A stretch of DNA of 64,000 nt from Coffea arabica (GCF_036785885.1 NC_092316.1:16671001-16735000); one strand, 5' to 3'; positions 12,379 to 24,408 are shown, counted from the stretch's first letter. The notes: generated by a model not told the origin, from the letters alone. Made by a program: numbers and translations.

Positions 12379-12604
12379 TGTTGAAAATATGTGATCTAAT
12401 ATTAGGAAAGATATGATTATAGTATCATGTATTAATTAGGTATCATATGATTATAGTATCATGTATTAATTAGGTAATAGATTGATTTAGATTAGCATGA
12501 TTTTAAGATCTAAATTAGGTTATACTTGTGTATATATATATGTATATTGTGTAGTCCTAATAAGATGAAAAAAAGTATTTTCTCTCCATTTTTCTTAGTT
12601 TTCA
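12379..12604 (+). repeat. 3' LTR of copia element
   Basis: 226 bp, TGTTGAAA...TTTTCA. Same structure as the 5' LTR, with a shorter TA run and A or T at all five differing positions. Confidence 0.97.
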
Positions 12605-15316
12605 AATAAAATGCATGAAGCAAAAGCCTTGCAATATGCAACACAGACAAGATAAACCTAAAAGGAAGATACGTATTATGTCTATTGTCTCTAAACACCA
12701 GAGTGGTATAGCAAGAAGCTGTTTGAAAGGTGAAGATAGCTATAGAAGTATAATTGAGGTTCAAGTTCAAGCAACTTAGTGATGCAGAAAATATTAAACA
12801 TGCAGAGTTTATAAAATGTACCGTTATTAGGTTCCAAAAATTGAATACAGGACAAATAAGCATCATCTCTATACTTCTGATTGGATATGTCCAACAATAA
12901 AATGGAACAGAATACCTTTCATGGAAAAAGGAGATGGGAAGGGCATTTAGAAGCAGTGAGTACACAGGTACTTTCATAGTATTATTAAATTTAGACTAAA
13001 GATGTACTCCACAGAAAAAAAAGGATCAAATGCTCCATAAGACAGATGGGCTCAGATCTTAGAATCCAGGAAACCAAAATATTGTACCTTTGCCGAGCTA
13101 CTTATCCCCATTATTTCAACTGACGAAAATCTGAAATAGTTTCAATCAAATGAAATTATTTGTGATATCCAAAAGCTCTATTATTACTTCATCTTTGTAA
13201 ACCAACAGGTCATCAGACATCCATAACTAGTGTGTGCAGTCAACTTCTCCCGACTTCTAGAAGATGCAAAAGTACCAAGTAAAAATATAATGTAGCAAAG
13301 TACACAAGATCATATGATGGAGGCAGCAAAAAAAAAAAGGCTGCTCCACGATGATAGCACCTTCCAGCAATTGATGACTTGCATCAATGAAAAAGAAATG
13401 CATGCGCACATGAAAAATGCATGATAAGAGCAATGAAAAAGAGCACATGAATCATCTTCAACCATCAGAAGAGCAGTGACTAAAAACTATGGGAAAAAGA
13501 AATAGCACAGGAAACCAATGATGAATTTAACATCTAAAAGTAAAGCTTCAATAATGGAGACTACTCAGAACTAATAAATACTTGTAGTTCCAGTTATTGC
13601 CTACACAATGAGAACCGAAGTTGAGCCGTTCCCATTAACCGACAATTTTGCTTCCTTTGCAGACTTAACAACTTAGAGTTAACTATAAGCCTGAACCATA
13701 ACATTTTAACAAAAAAACCCTCTTTAAAAGTTGGAACCAAATTTTGTTTTCATCATGAATGTCACTGGCATTGGTAGGCTTGCTTTGAGAAAAAGGAGCA
13801 CAACAATAACAAGAAAAAATATTTCTGCTTACCTGTCAAGCAATGCGCATGAGAGAGAGAGAGAGAGAGGCAATTAGAATTCTTACATTCGCCACGATGA
13901 TCCCTGACAATGAAGGAGTCTGTTTTGGCCTCTTTCACTCTGTTACCATCAGAATTGTCCACAACTCTTGCCCCCAGCCTGAATTTGCGACTTCTTGTCC
14001 AGCTTGAGTTGTCTGTGAAAGAAATGTCACTGACCACACCAATGCCCTCTTTTATAGAGTCAAAAAAGCATCCCCAGTAAGAAGGGGTTTCTTGCCTTCC
14101 CTTTCTCTGACAATATTATTCTTGAACTCTTCAAAGGTCCAATTATCACTTTCATCACCATCAAAATCTCCCTCAAGAACTACTATTTCAACTTTTGCAG
14201 CAGATTGAGGACCAATGGAAACAACTTGCCCAGTAAAAGGATCAACTAAGGCAACTTGTAGAATGTTAAAATCCTCGCCTTCTATACGTGTTCCAGTAAA
14301 AACTGGAAGAGAGATGCCACTTAGAAACTGTAACTGTAAACTTCCTGATTCAGAAGGGCATATCTCTTTCTCGCAAGTCCTATTTTAAAAAATTACGCAT
14401 CTAATTAGCATTTTAGAGTAGTAAAGGTAATAGGCTAGACTTTGAGCATAACTCTCAATATTTACCTTCTCATACCGATCAAGTACTTTTTCATTGCCAA
14501 GTCAACTTCCTCTTTCACCTGAGAGTTCATTAAACAAATCAACAAAATAGCATTCTGGGATAAGTAAATAAAGAACGAAGGGGAAGAAACTCCACGAGCA
14601 AGGTATTAAAAAGCGCTAGGTCCTATTTGCATAGTGGTGCTTTTTTTGTAGTATTGAATCTGTAAACATTCAAATCATACTGAAGATTACAGTTGCACCA
14701 TCTCTTGGCATAATCCCTTTTAGACAACCAATAAATTAAAGCAGAACAGAACTGAAAGGCAGAGGAATGCATAGATGTATTTCTGAATTGAATTCTAAAC
14801 AGATTGTTTCTGCAAGTCCACTTCAAGAAAAAAGCATCCAGAATGTTTGCATATGTTTTAACAACTTAACCAAGATCAGCTTCTCATATGAAGCATGTTG
14901 CTATGGAGAAGAGTAAGACTTGACTGAACATATTAGACATCAAGAAATATAGTAAACTGGAAACTAAGGCATAGAACTAACTTTTTCCCTAACTTTCACC
15001 ACTTCATGATAGTTGGTCATATAAGAATGTAATACACCCCGAAATTGATTGTGCATAAGCTCTCCAGAAAGAATTGACTAAGACATAAATCCATTCATCC
15101 TTTTTCGAGTATCAGGAGTCCAAGGCTTCTTAACATCTAAAACCAATGACTTAAATCTAAAAGAACAGTTGCTAAGCAAAATTTTTCATCAACGTAAAAT
15201 GCAGGAGAGAAATTGTTAGACAGGAATTGCTTGAAAGAGGAGCTTACAATTTTACGGATCATTGGCTCAAAAGCTGGCTCGATCAATTTTTGCTTTCTTC
15301 GCAAGGTTATTGACTC

Positions 15317-18300
15317 CAAAGCTGGCATGATATTACCATCAAAAGGGATTCCTTTGTCTTCATGTGCAGATGCTACTAACATATTGCAAGCATCACCCTG
15401 TCAATGAATATTCATAAACTGCCACAAGCTTGAAGTACAACAAACGGAAAAGGAAAAGAGAGAAAGAAAGTGTAATTGGTTTTCATGAAGGATTCCGTGG
15501 TCTCTTCTGGTAGATTATATAACATAGTTACACATACTGGTGCAGGGGCTGGAACCTGTCCAACCATATTATCAGGTTTGCATGTTTGAGCGTGTCTCAC
15601 CGTGGCCTCCCACTGCGTTGGACGTAGACCTACTAGCTGTCAGTTGTACAAAATAACATGCATTAATTCTAAAATACGGAGTAAGAAACTTTCCAACTAT
15701 TCACGAGATCTTGAACTTCATCCACTCAATTATTGTTAGGTTAGCTTACCAAAAAACAAAAACCAGCATTAGGTTTGAAGGAAAAAAAAAAGGTCCAGCA
15801 TCGAGCAGAAGGGTTATTACAGAAATGTAGTGTGGTCTTGCATTTCTTTTTGGGCATTTATTTGCTGTCTTAACATTATCCTAGATAGCACACACCTTGT
15901 AGATAACCAATTAGCATAAGAAATAGAAGAGTTTCATGCGAGAGAGCAGCTCTCATTTTCAGTGATAAGGACAAATCAGCTGTAAAAGCTGGTGGCACAG
16001 CTACATAGACAGGTATCAGGCTCCTTAAGAATATACAAAGGCGAAAGAGGAAAATGATAAGAGTTTTAGGTAAGTAAAGTTCTACTTAGTTGACATGGTT
16101 ATAATGCTATAAATAGTATGTTTAAACTGGCCATGTTGAACAAGAAGATGCGGTGAATCATGTATGCACCCAATAATTTGTTGCAGAGTGCCTGTATAAA
16201 TTAAGTAAAGGAGTGAACTTTACACATTTGAGCTCTTCCGGGTCTTCTGAGAGTCTAGTCTGGAAATCCTTCACACAGTTCACATTTGCCCCCTTCAGAC
16301 GTTCATGGGTAGCACCATTTTTTGAAATGTTCTCTAACCGCCAAACCTCATCAGACGCAGATGGGGGGTAATGCTTCTAGGTATCTGCAGAATTAGCATT
16401 TAGCAGATGTTGAAGTTCTTATACTCGTCATCCCAGTTTTCTATTTGTTTGATTTGCGTAACAGCATAGTTCTCAAGATGCTAGATCCTTTGATGTCCTG
16501 CTTTTCAGCGGAACATTTACCTCATATGTGACAATACTCAAAGTTGAAACTTACAAAGAATACAGAAATACCAGAAAACAAATATTTTGCCTATTTAGAA
16601 CTGAGTTACAAGTATCAACTAAAAACATGCTAACAGAAAAGCTTTACAATATGCTTTTTTTCAAAAAAAAATGGAATTCACAAATCCCCTAGGAAATCAA
16701 AAGTAATCCAATAGATCTCTATCATACGTTTATAGGCATTCTCCAACTGTCACAATTCTCAACCCTCTTTTCATTTCCTTTCAACAACTACAAACTTTAT
16801 CTATTCTACAGTATTTCATTTGATTTTGGTCTCTTCTGGTGTTAATATCAAGTGACAACCTAACTTCAGGCCTCATTAATTCATCTTTTGACTCTCATAT
16901 CAACATCTCAGATCAGTTTTTACAATTAATAATGCCAAGTTCACAGTGCCCATTTACTTTTATCTTAAAGCAGTTCTCTAGTATAATGGCATTCAATCCT
17001 TTGACCATGTTTAATTTGAATTGGGTAAAATGACATAGTAGAGGGGGGAAAAAAGGAGAAAAAAGGACTGGGATCTCTTACATTTTCCACGATAGTCAAG
17101 GACTTTGAAAGATTTTGTCTTCGCTTCTATTACTTGACTGCCATCAAAAGTATCAACAACCCAAGCCCCTAGCTTGAAGATGCCACCATTATGGCGTTGA
17201 GAGCTTCTAAACATAACATCAGACAAAGACACAGTTCCTTTATTCAATTTTGGTTGCAAATTTCCTGCAAGAACATATTGTTTTCCTTCCCTGTCTCGAG
17301 CAATTTTACTTTGAAACTGTTCAGCTGTCCACGCATCTCCCTCATCATCATCCAGATCTCCCTTGAGAGCAACTATTTCCACTTTAGCAGAGGCTTCTCG
17401 TCCAAAGTCAACAACTGCTCCTGTACAATTATCAATCAGAGACAGTTGCAAATTGCTACCTCCTTCTCCTTTGATTTGCTCTCCAGTTCGAATAGGAACA
17501 GAGATATTGCGGTTGAATTTTAACTTCATGCATCTTTGTTTGGTGTCCTGTATTGTCTTCTCAAGATTACTGGACAAGAAGCATAGGCATGTCTGAGCTG
17601 TTATACTTACATAGATAATGTAAATAAGAAAACACTATACAACTATCATGTACCAGGAAGTTCAAAATGGAGCTTTGAGTTAGCTTCTTACCTCCCACTA
17701 CTAACCAAAAGCTTCTCCACAACCTCTTCATGTTTATCTATTCTTTGACCAATAGCAAGCTTCAATTGATGCAAGAAGCATAAATCAGAAACAGAAGCAT
17801 CTCAATATTATCATACATCCATTGGCAGAGTTCATACTTGGGATTTTATTAGATCTCAGACGAATACAAAGGTGAAAACTTCTTCTGCTCACATGGCAAC
17901 AAAATTTTTTGGGGAAATAAATATACTTCCATGAGTAGAAATAAGAAGAATATTGATCAAGCAAGAAAGCAAAAATTTCTTTGATTTGCAAGAAAAAAGA
18001 AATAATCTTGCCTTTTCAATTTGCTGGAAAATTTTCTTGTTTTTGGCAATAACGAAGAAATCTATAGCATGCACAAAGACTTCAACAACAGATGACAATT
18101 ACAGACCAACATGGATACTACTACTGGGATTTCAAATAAGAAAAAATGAAATAGAAGAGACAGAAATAATAAGCAGCTAGTCAGCAAGTGGTTCTCTTCA
18201 TCTTTTAGGTAATAATCTTCAATTTTTAGCAACTATCTATATTAAAGTAATAATTATCCAATTTTTGTTTGTTTCATACTGCTTCAAGTTCTCTATTCAA

Positions 18301-18850
18301 GAAATGCACAGATGTACAGAGCTACCTTTGAACTCTTATAAGCATTATACGTTTCTTTTTCCAGAGATCTCTATTAGAGTACAAAAGTAAAGAACGAACA
18401 GAAAAGGACGCAAACGTTCATAACTTTGGTGGGGAAAAAAGCCAGACAGCTGAGAACGAGAAAATACCTTCAAATATGCTAAACTCAATTCCAAACCAAA
18501 TCATGAATCTTGGCCAAAATCAAACTTACAATTCTTTGATTCATCTCCTCGAACCGTTGCTCCTGAGGGTTTCTTATACTGTTGAATTTCTGATTCACCA
18601 TATCCTCAAGTTCTTCCAACCTATCATTTCAATTAGACAGCAAAAGCCCAGAACGAACAAAAAATTCACAAGCACAGTACAAAAATTAGAACAAATTTCA
18701 GTACTAAACTATATTCATCAACAAAATTAAAGAAAATTTGATCTTCACTTACCTCTTTGAGCGCAAAACTGCCAACCCCTCGTAACTAGAACAGTTTCCT
18801 TCCTCTGATCCAAGCTTGCTGCATTCTTCAGTCTGCCATTCTTCTCGCTC
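15317..18850 (-). pseudogene. Divergent CBP60-like gene C, broken and fused to copy A
   Basis: Exons recognised: exon 1 ending at 18753; exon 2 18530-18620 (LEELEDMVNQ...); exon 3 about 17692-17759 (LAIGQRIDKHEE...); exon 4 17082-17569, the CBP60 core (FNRNISVPIRTGEQIKGEG, KVEIVALKGDL, FKLGAWVVD); exon 5 16224-16384 (KHYPPSASDEVWRLEN); exon 6 15538-15636 (QWEATVRHAQTC); and an exon 7 start 15317-15397 (GDACNMLVASAHED). Exons 4 and 5 have family lengths (488 and 161 bp). Three things break it. A 10-bp deletion after the ATG of exon 1 (about 18840) sends the frame into TGA. An AAG to TAG change opens exon 5 (ACC TAG AAG CAT). Its 3' end runs directly into exon 2 of copy A at about 15317. The N-terminal exons are unlike those of canonical CBP60s. 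Confidence 0.8.
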
Positions 18851-19251
18851 CTTTTTTTATTCTGCTTTTGGTGAATCTGTCAAGGAATCCAAACAAAACC
18901 CAGACGGGATCGTTAAAGAAATTCTCAAAATCAGAAGAGAATCGAAACTTCTCACAATTTCAAGAATATCAGAAGAAGTTTGCCTTGCAGCGCTTTTATG
19001 GCAAAAGAAAAACTTCTTTTATTTTAAGCAAACAATTTATAAAAAAAAAAAAAAAAAAAAAAGCAAACAATTGAGGCCAAAACAGATAAAGACAAAAGGC
19101 GTTGTCAGCGTGGAAAAATCATTCAACTGCCACAAGGGTTCTGTGCTGCTGTCTCTTACGTGTCTCTTACTTCAACTGCTACAAGTTGTTTTGGACTTTG
19201 GAGGAATTGGTTTGCGCTTAACATAGCTGAATTTCACCTGAGCTTTCTACA
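18851..19251. other. Upstream region of pseudogene C
   Basis: Parallels 1938-2350 upstream of gene D, with a poly-A run at about 19040-19062. It then resumes homology with 3240-3335 up to the Mutator element at 19261. No gene seen. Confidence 0.5.
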
Positions 19252-19260
19252 ATTTACTTA

Positions 19261-21020
19261 GGGATAATTTCAAAAACCTCCCCTGAGGTTTCTGACACTT
19301 TCACTGACATCCCCTGAGGTTCTCAAAATTTCACTTACCTCCCTTGATAAAAAATTGGGCCCCTTTTCTGACGTCATCAGGGCCAAAATTACAGATATAT
19401 CCCAAGTAGTTGGGGTTAATTACTATCGTTTAGTTACATAATGGCATCTGATATGATTAATTAAGTTTAACAACAATAATAGAAACTTGATTTATATAAT
19501 ATTTTTAAAACCCTAATACATCTAAATTTGATTTTATTTTTCAAATTTATAAGATTTTTATTTAAAAAAATGGGATACGGATAAGATATCCGGTTGGTTC
19601 GATTTGCATAGGTGCATATGAGAATATCCGAATACTCCTGAAACCCGCAAGTGGGATTCTGTGTTTTTTCTATTTCAAGGTTAGCTCGCATGCGGGTTAA
19701 TGTTATATTTGAGCGCGAGAAGAAAAAATTGGTAATTAGGCTCTTTGGGCATTATAAGTAAATATTTAAATTAATGGCAGTTTTATTACACCAATATTAT
19801 TGTATTATCATTATTATGATTATTGTATTATTTCTTATGCAAATATAACATTTAATTATCCAAGCAGTTTGATTTTATTTTTACAATTTATAAAATTTTT
19901 ATCACTTATATAATATTTTTAAAACCCTAATACATCTAAATTTGAATCTAATTTTCTACAAGTCATACTTATAAATGCGAAATCTAACAAAAAAGTTAAA
20001 TACAATTTTTGCAGGTCAAATTTAACAAATGCGAGCTATTTGCAAAATTTTAAATATTTGCAACATTTTTTAAAACAAAAATTAGAAGCTTTCTGCAAAT
20101 AATTCCCTACCTCTCAAAAAATACCAAAATAAAAAAGATAAGAGCTCGCATTTGCTTCCTAGAAATAATTCCCTAGCTCTTAAAAAAGGAAAAAAAAAAT
20201 TGAGAAGAGCTCGCATTCGTGAAATGCGAGCTCAATAACCAGAGCTCGCATTCACTCTTGTAAGCTCGCATTTGTGAAATTCACAAATGCGAAGACCCCC
20301 CTGACGGAAATTAAACCCAAAATCACCCCTTTTGTAGAATTTTTTTAAAATTCATCACAAAGTTAGAAATTTCTCAATAGAAATACAACTTGTTTGGATT
20401 CCTTTCACTCTCTGATATCATTACGGTTGCTTTGCGATTACAGCGGCAAAACCTGTTTTTAATGGAGAAAGATGTAGGTGAATTCCATGATTCTCCCCTA
20501 TGGCTTGAAGAGGCCATGGTTGCAGCTAAAACTTTTTACTCAGAGCTCTAATTGTAGCACAGCAAATGCACTTGTTATCACTCCAAATTAGTAGCAAAGA
20601 ATGTTAATAGCTTGAAACCTCAGAGGTAGTTAAGTTGCTTTGCTTTATATGCTATTGCTACTGAAACAGCAAACCTTCTGGCCGTTGCAATTTGCAGCTA
20701 GCCGTTGCAAAATCTGCCAAATAACTGTTGCATGGCACATCTGGTGCATGCAATTTTTTGTATTGCACTTACCCCCCCTCAACTTTACTAATTAGTCCAA
20801 ATCATTTATTCTTCTTTGAATCTTCTACTAATACAACTTCTGCAAAGGGTAGCTATGGAATAAAAATACCTTCTCACACATGAAAATAATATTTTAATCT
20901 GATTTGGACTGGATTGTTACCACAAAATCAAAAGCAAGGGAGGTAAGTGAAATTTTGAGAACCTCAGGGGATGTCAGTGAAAGTGTCAGAAACCTCAGGG
21001 GAGGTTTCTGAAATTATCCC
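19261..21020. mobile_element. Non-autonomous Mutator-like element, 1.76 kb
   Basis: The terminal inverted repeats are 86 bp (19261-19346 and 20935-21020), both beginning GGGATAATTTCA, with one mismatch by eye. Perfect 9-bp target duplications ATTTACTTA lie at 19252-19260 and 21021-21029, and the duplicate block at about 3328-3340 is the empty site. The interior has no transposase. It holds several copies, in both orientations, of a motif close to AGCTCGCATTTG (about 19682-20293) and one small frame from 20462 (MEKDVGEFHD, 29 residues) that could be a captured exon piece. The near-identical ends suggest recent insertion. Confidence 0.92.
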
Positions 21021-21031
21021 ATTTACTTATT

Positions 21032-21201
21032 GGGTTTGTTTGGATTGTAAATTATTAGAGATATTTTTATTATAGCACTTTTTGTGATGTGATGTATGTG
21101 AGATAAAAAAGTAATTGGAAAGATAAAAAGATGTGTTAAAAATTGTAATGATGATGCAAGTAAATATATTTTGACAAATAAATAGCAATTCAAACAAACT
21201 C
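21032..21201. mobile_element. Small MITE (TTTGTTTGGATTG family)
   Basis: 170 bp with inverted ends GGGTTTGTTTGGATTG and CAATTCAAACAAACTC, flanked by ATT on both sides. It is absent from the duplicate block, which reads TTACTTATTGTCAC at about 3333-3346. Related copies lie at 50311-50478 and 52126-52296. Superfamily not settled. Confidence 0.75.
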
Positions 21202-21424
21202 ATTGTCACACAGGACAAATAAATAATATTAATATTTTGAACTAATATTTCTTATACTGCCACAGTAAACAAATTTTGGCACGAATTGAGTATAAATTTA
21301 TAAATTTATTATACATAATCGCTATTTATGTTGAAACACTTTGGAATATTATAATGATAAGAATCAATATTTATAAGGATGTTCAAAAATGTTTATAAAA
21401 GGGAAACAAATGAGAAATTACATC

Positions 21425-21456
<32 letters not shown>

Positions 21457-21512
21457 ATGTATATGTATATATGTATGTGTGTGTGCGTGCTTCTGGTGTG
21501 TGTGTGTGTGAG
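21425..21512. repeat. (AT)n/(GT)n microsatellite
   Basis: The counterpart of 3573-3674 in the duplicate block, with different repeat numbers. Confidence 0.9.
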
Positions 21513-21629
21513 GAGGGGTTAACTTTTGCATAATTGGTGTTAGGGTAAAAGCTTACCCGCTATACATCTTTGACTATTTTCCCTTAACTTTTGCATAATC
21601 TGGTATTAGGTAAAGGGTAGTATTAAAAA

Positions 21630-22327
21630 GGGATAATATCATAAACCTCCCTTGAGGTTTCTCCTAATTTTACTTGACCCCTAATAATTGTAAAAAGACC
21701 ATATTAGCCCTCACTTGCTACATAATTTATATATCAAATAAATAGAACTCAAAATAATAAAAAAAAGAAACAAAAGTCACTTTCTTCTCTTTCTCTCTTA
21801 CTCATTTTTTGGATGACCATGCAATATTTTATTTGTAAATTATAATAAATCAAATTTTATTTAGCTTTTATATTTTGTGATGTGATAGAGTGGGTATAAT
21901 TTATTTGCTTATTTTGAGTCAATTTTTTTAATGATTAGTACAATTTAAAAGTTTGGACATGGTTTGAGAAGATGTTCAAAAAAATATATAAAATTCATAA
22001 GAAATAAGTTTTGAGCATATAAAGTTAAATTGGTGTAAGTGTACTTCTTTGAAAATATCTTTTTTATTTTTTAAATTTATATTTTTATGGGTCATAGCAA
22101 TATGATGTGGTAGTACTACTAAAGATTGTTTTTTATGTGATAATTTTTCTGAAGTGAAAAAAATGGTTTAGAAATATTTTTATTTAGCAAGTAAAAGAAT
22201 AGTTTAGGGTTTTAAAAGTTTTGCTGCACAAATAACAAAAGTAATGGAGATAAGTGATATTTTTAAATTATTAAAGATATCAAGTGATATTAAGAGAAAT
22301 CTTAAGGGAGGTATATGATATTATCCC
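21630..22327. mobile_element. Mutator-type MITE, 698 bp (paralogue of 3765-4466)
   Basis: The same ends (GGGATAATATCATAAACCTC ... GATATTATCCC) and the same 9-bp duplication TATTAAAAA at 21621-21629 and 22328-22336. The surrounding sequence also matches, so this copy was carried by the block duplication and did not insert independently. Confidence 0.85.
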
Positions 22328-22426
22328 TATTAAAAATGTTTAAAAAAGGGAAACGAATGAGAAGTCATGTTACAAACCAAACCGAGTCAACATACCAGTC
22401 ATCTGGTACAGTTGTACAAATAGCAA

Positions 22427-24408
22427 AAACATGATGGAGGAGAAGGTGGAAATTCTGAGGATATTGGGGGGAATGCAGCAGGTGAGACAGAGTAAGTATT
22501 TGGGTCTACCAATGGTTATAGGTCGATCCAAGAGACAGGTTTTTAACTACATCAAGGAGAAGGTGTTAAGGAGACTTAAAGGATGGAAAGAAAAATTGCT
22601 GAGCCAAGCTGGTAAGGAAGTGATGTTGAAATCAGTAATCCTAGCTATGCCTGCATATGCTATGAATTGCTGTAGACTGCCTAAGAATTTGTGTAAAGAA
22701 ATAAGTAGGGAAATGGCTCGGTTCTGGTGGGGAAATGGTGAAGACAAGAAGAAAATTCATTAGGTGGAGTGGAAGAAGCTGGCTGACATTAAAGGAAAGG
22801 GAGGCTTAGGCTTTAGAGATTTGCAGGACTTCAATAGTGCTATGTTAGCTAAGATGTTGTGGAGAATCCTAACTAATCCAAATCTGTTGATGAGCAAGGT
22901 AATGAGAGGAAAGTATTTCAAAGGTGAGTCCATTTGGAGAACGAGAATAAGGGCAGGGGATTCATGGTTTTGGAAGAGTATCATGAGTGCAAGAGAGGTA
23001 CTAGAGAGTGGTGTTAGGAAGAGGGTAGGGGATGGAAAAACAATCAACATATGGACTGATAGATGGTTACCAGGTAGAGGATCAGGCATGGTGAGAACTA
23101 GCAAGCCAGTGGATTGTACAGTTCAAGGGGTACACGAACTGATTCAAGAGGGTAAATGGAATAGGTAGCTGTTAGGATCGATCTTCAGTGATGAAGAGTG
23201 TAGGAAGATTGAAGATATTCCTATAAGTGTATGTGCGAGGAAGGATAAATTGGTGTGGCCTCTTACTAAATCTGGTCAGTACTCTGTGAAGACTGGGTAT
23301 ATGTTGGTAAGAGACATGAGGGAGGAGAGGTAGGTGGAGCAGAGGCAAGAAGCTAACCATAGCAGAAAGGCTCCTAACTCCAAGGCGTGGAAGTGTTTAT
23401 GGAATCTAGACATGAAGTGTAAGCTGAAGCATTTTATATGGAAGTGTTTGCATGAGGTCTTACCAGTTAATGAGGTTATTAAAAGGAGAACAGGTCTAGG
23501 GGAGGACAGGTGTAGGTGCTGTGGGGAAATGTCAGAAACAATAGAACACATGTTCTTCTTTTGCAGCCATGCTGAGTATATATGGAAAGCAGCTCCAATT
23601 AACTGGGATGGGCTAAATGATTTCAGGCACAAGTTCTGGCATTGGTGGAATGGCTTGATGGATGTTGAGAGGAGACCTGAGGGGAAGACTCACATTGCAT
23701 TGACAGTAAATATTCTTTGGCAGATATGGAGGGATAGAAACCAAATTCAGTTTAGTGGAGTTAGAAACTGTCCTGGAAGAACTGTAAACAAGGCAATGCA
23801 TGAGTGGGTGGAATACAATGAAGCAAGAGATGGGGAGGTCAAAACAGATGTTAATAGGGAACACTGAAAGACAAAATTGAATAGTTGGCATCCACCCCCT
23901 CTGATGCTGCTGTAGAGCAGAAGTTTAGGAGAATAGGTTAGGGAGTGGTGGCCAGAAAGGAGGATGGGGCGGTAGCAGGAGCATGGGCAGGAGGGGCAAG
24001 GAGGGAAGGGAACCCAGCAGTGGAGGAAGCATTAGCCATTAGAGAAGCTGTTATCAAGGCAAAGCAGAGGGGCTGGAACAAGGTGGAGATTCAATCGGAT
24101 TGTAAACTGATGGTGGATAAGCTTAAGGACAAGAATGCTGATGACCCAATTACGGGTACTATCCTAGCTGATATTCTGTTGTTAAGCCGAAGTTTTGAAG
24201 AATGTTACTTCTCCTTTGTTAGACGGGAGGGTAACTGTGTCTCTCATAAGCTGGCAAGATTTGCCATAAGCTTGAAGGATGAAATATGTTGGTTGGATTC
24301 TTTTCCAACTTGGCTTACGTGTTTAGCCAAAACAGATGTAAGAGCAGTTGCTCAAACAGTGTAATAGTTTTCTGGAAATGTGTATGCTATCGTTTGGGAA
24401 AAAAAAAA
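22427..24408 (+). mobile_element. 5'-truncated L1-type LINE
   Basis: Only the 3' part of ORF2 is present. It begins after the reverse transcriptase core (SKYLGLPMVIGRSK), passes through the zf-RVT region (MKCKLKHFIWKCLHEVLP, CRCCGEMSETIEHMFF) and ends in an RNase H-like domain (VEIQSDCKLMVDKL, FVRREGNCVSHKLA) before a poly-A tail at 24399-24408. In-frame stops at 22761, 23166 and 23330, and a break near 23940, make it dead. The duplicate block lacks it: sequence runs directly from the equivalent of 22426 to 24409 (about 4564-4573). Target duplication not clear. Confidence 0.9.

Larger units (their letters stand above)
7924..12604 (+). mobile_element. Ty1/copia LTR retrotransposon in CBP60-A intron
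   Basis: Complete element of 4,681 bp: 5' LTR, tRNA-Met primer site, gag-pol, polypurine tract, 3' LTR. LTRs begin TG and end CA. The flanks are AATAC (7919-7923) and AATAA (12605-12609). In paralogue B the undisturbed site reads GAATAAAATGC at 42508-42518, so the target was AATAA and the left copy has mutated once. The domain order (gag, protease, integrase, reverse transcriptase, RNase H) is that of copia. It is antisense to the host gene. It cannot move by itself because gag-pol is broken. Confidence 0.97.
6135..15316 (-). pseudogene. CBP60 copy A: frameshifted, exon 1 lost, copia insertion in intron
   Basis: Colinear with intact gene B (40728-45943). Exons: rest of exon 2 15248-15316, exon 3 14466-14518, exon 4 13887-14379, exon 5 7470-7630, exon 6 6811-7017, exon 7 6135-6707; all splice sites keep GT..AG. 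The C-terminus keeps the basic amphipathic stretch [14 protein letters not shown] expected to bind calmodulin. Defects: exon 1 and the start of exon 2 are missing and replaced by the 3' part of pseudogene C. Exon 4 has two extra bases near 14053-14055 (CTATAAAAGAG against CTTAAAGAG in B) that give an immediate TAA. A full-length Ty1/copia element lies in the intron between exons 4 and 5. The exon lengths otherwise equal those of B (53, 161, 207 bp), so the damage is recent. Confidence 0.9.

Noticed and set aside
7924..12604. Integrated plant pararetrovirus
   Set aside because: LTRs, copia domain order with integrase before reverse transcriptase, and a target duplication show an LTR retrotransposon; no movement or coat protein seen.
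12510..12977. Minus-strand frame of 155 codons right of the copia element
   Set aside because: It crosses the 3' LTR into a CBP60-A intron; the shorter equivalent in B shows it is intron sequence.
6135..15316. CBP60-A as a functional gene with the copia element simply spliced out
   Set aside because: The intron insertion could be tolerated, but the exon 4 frameshift and loss of exon 1 make a normal product impossible.
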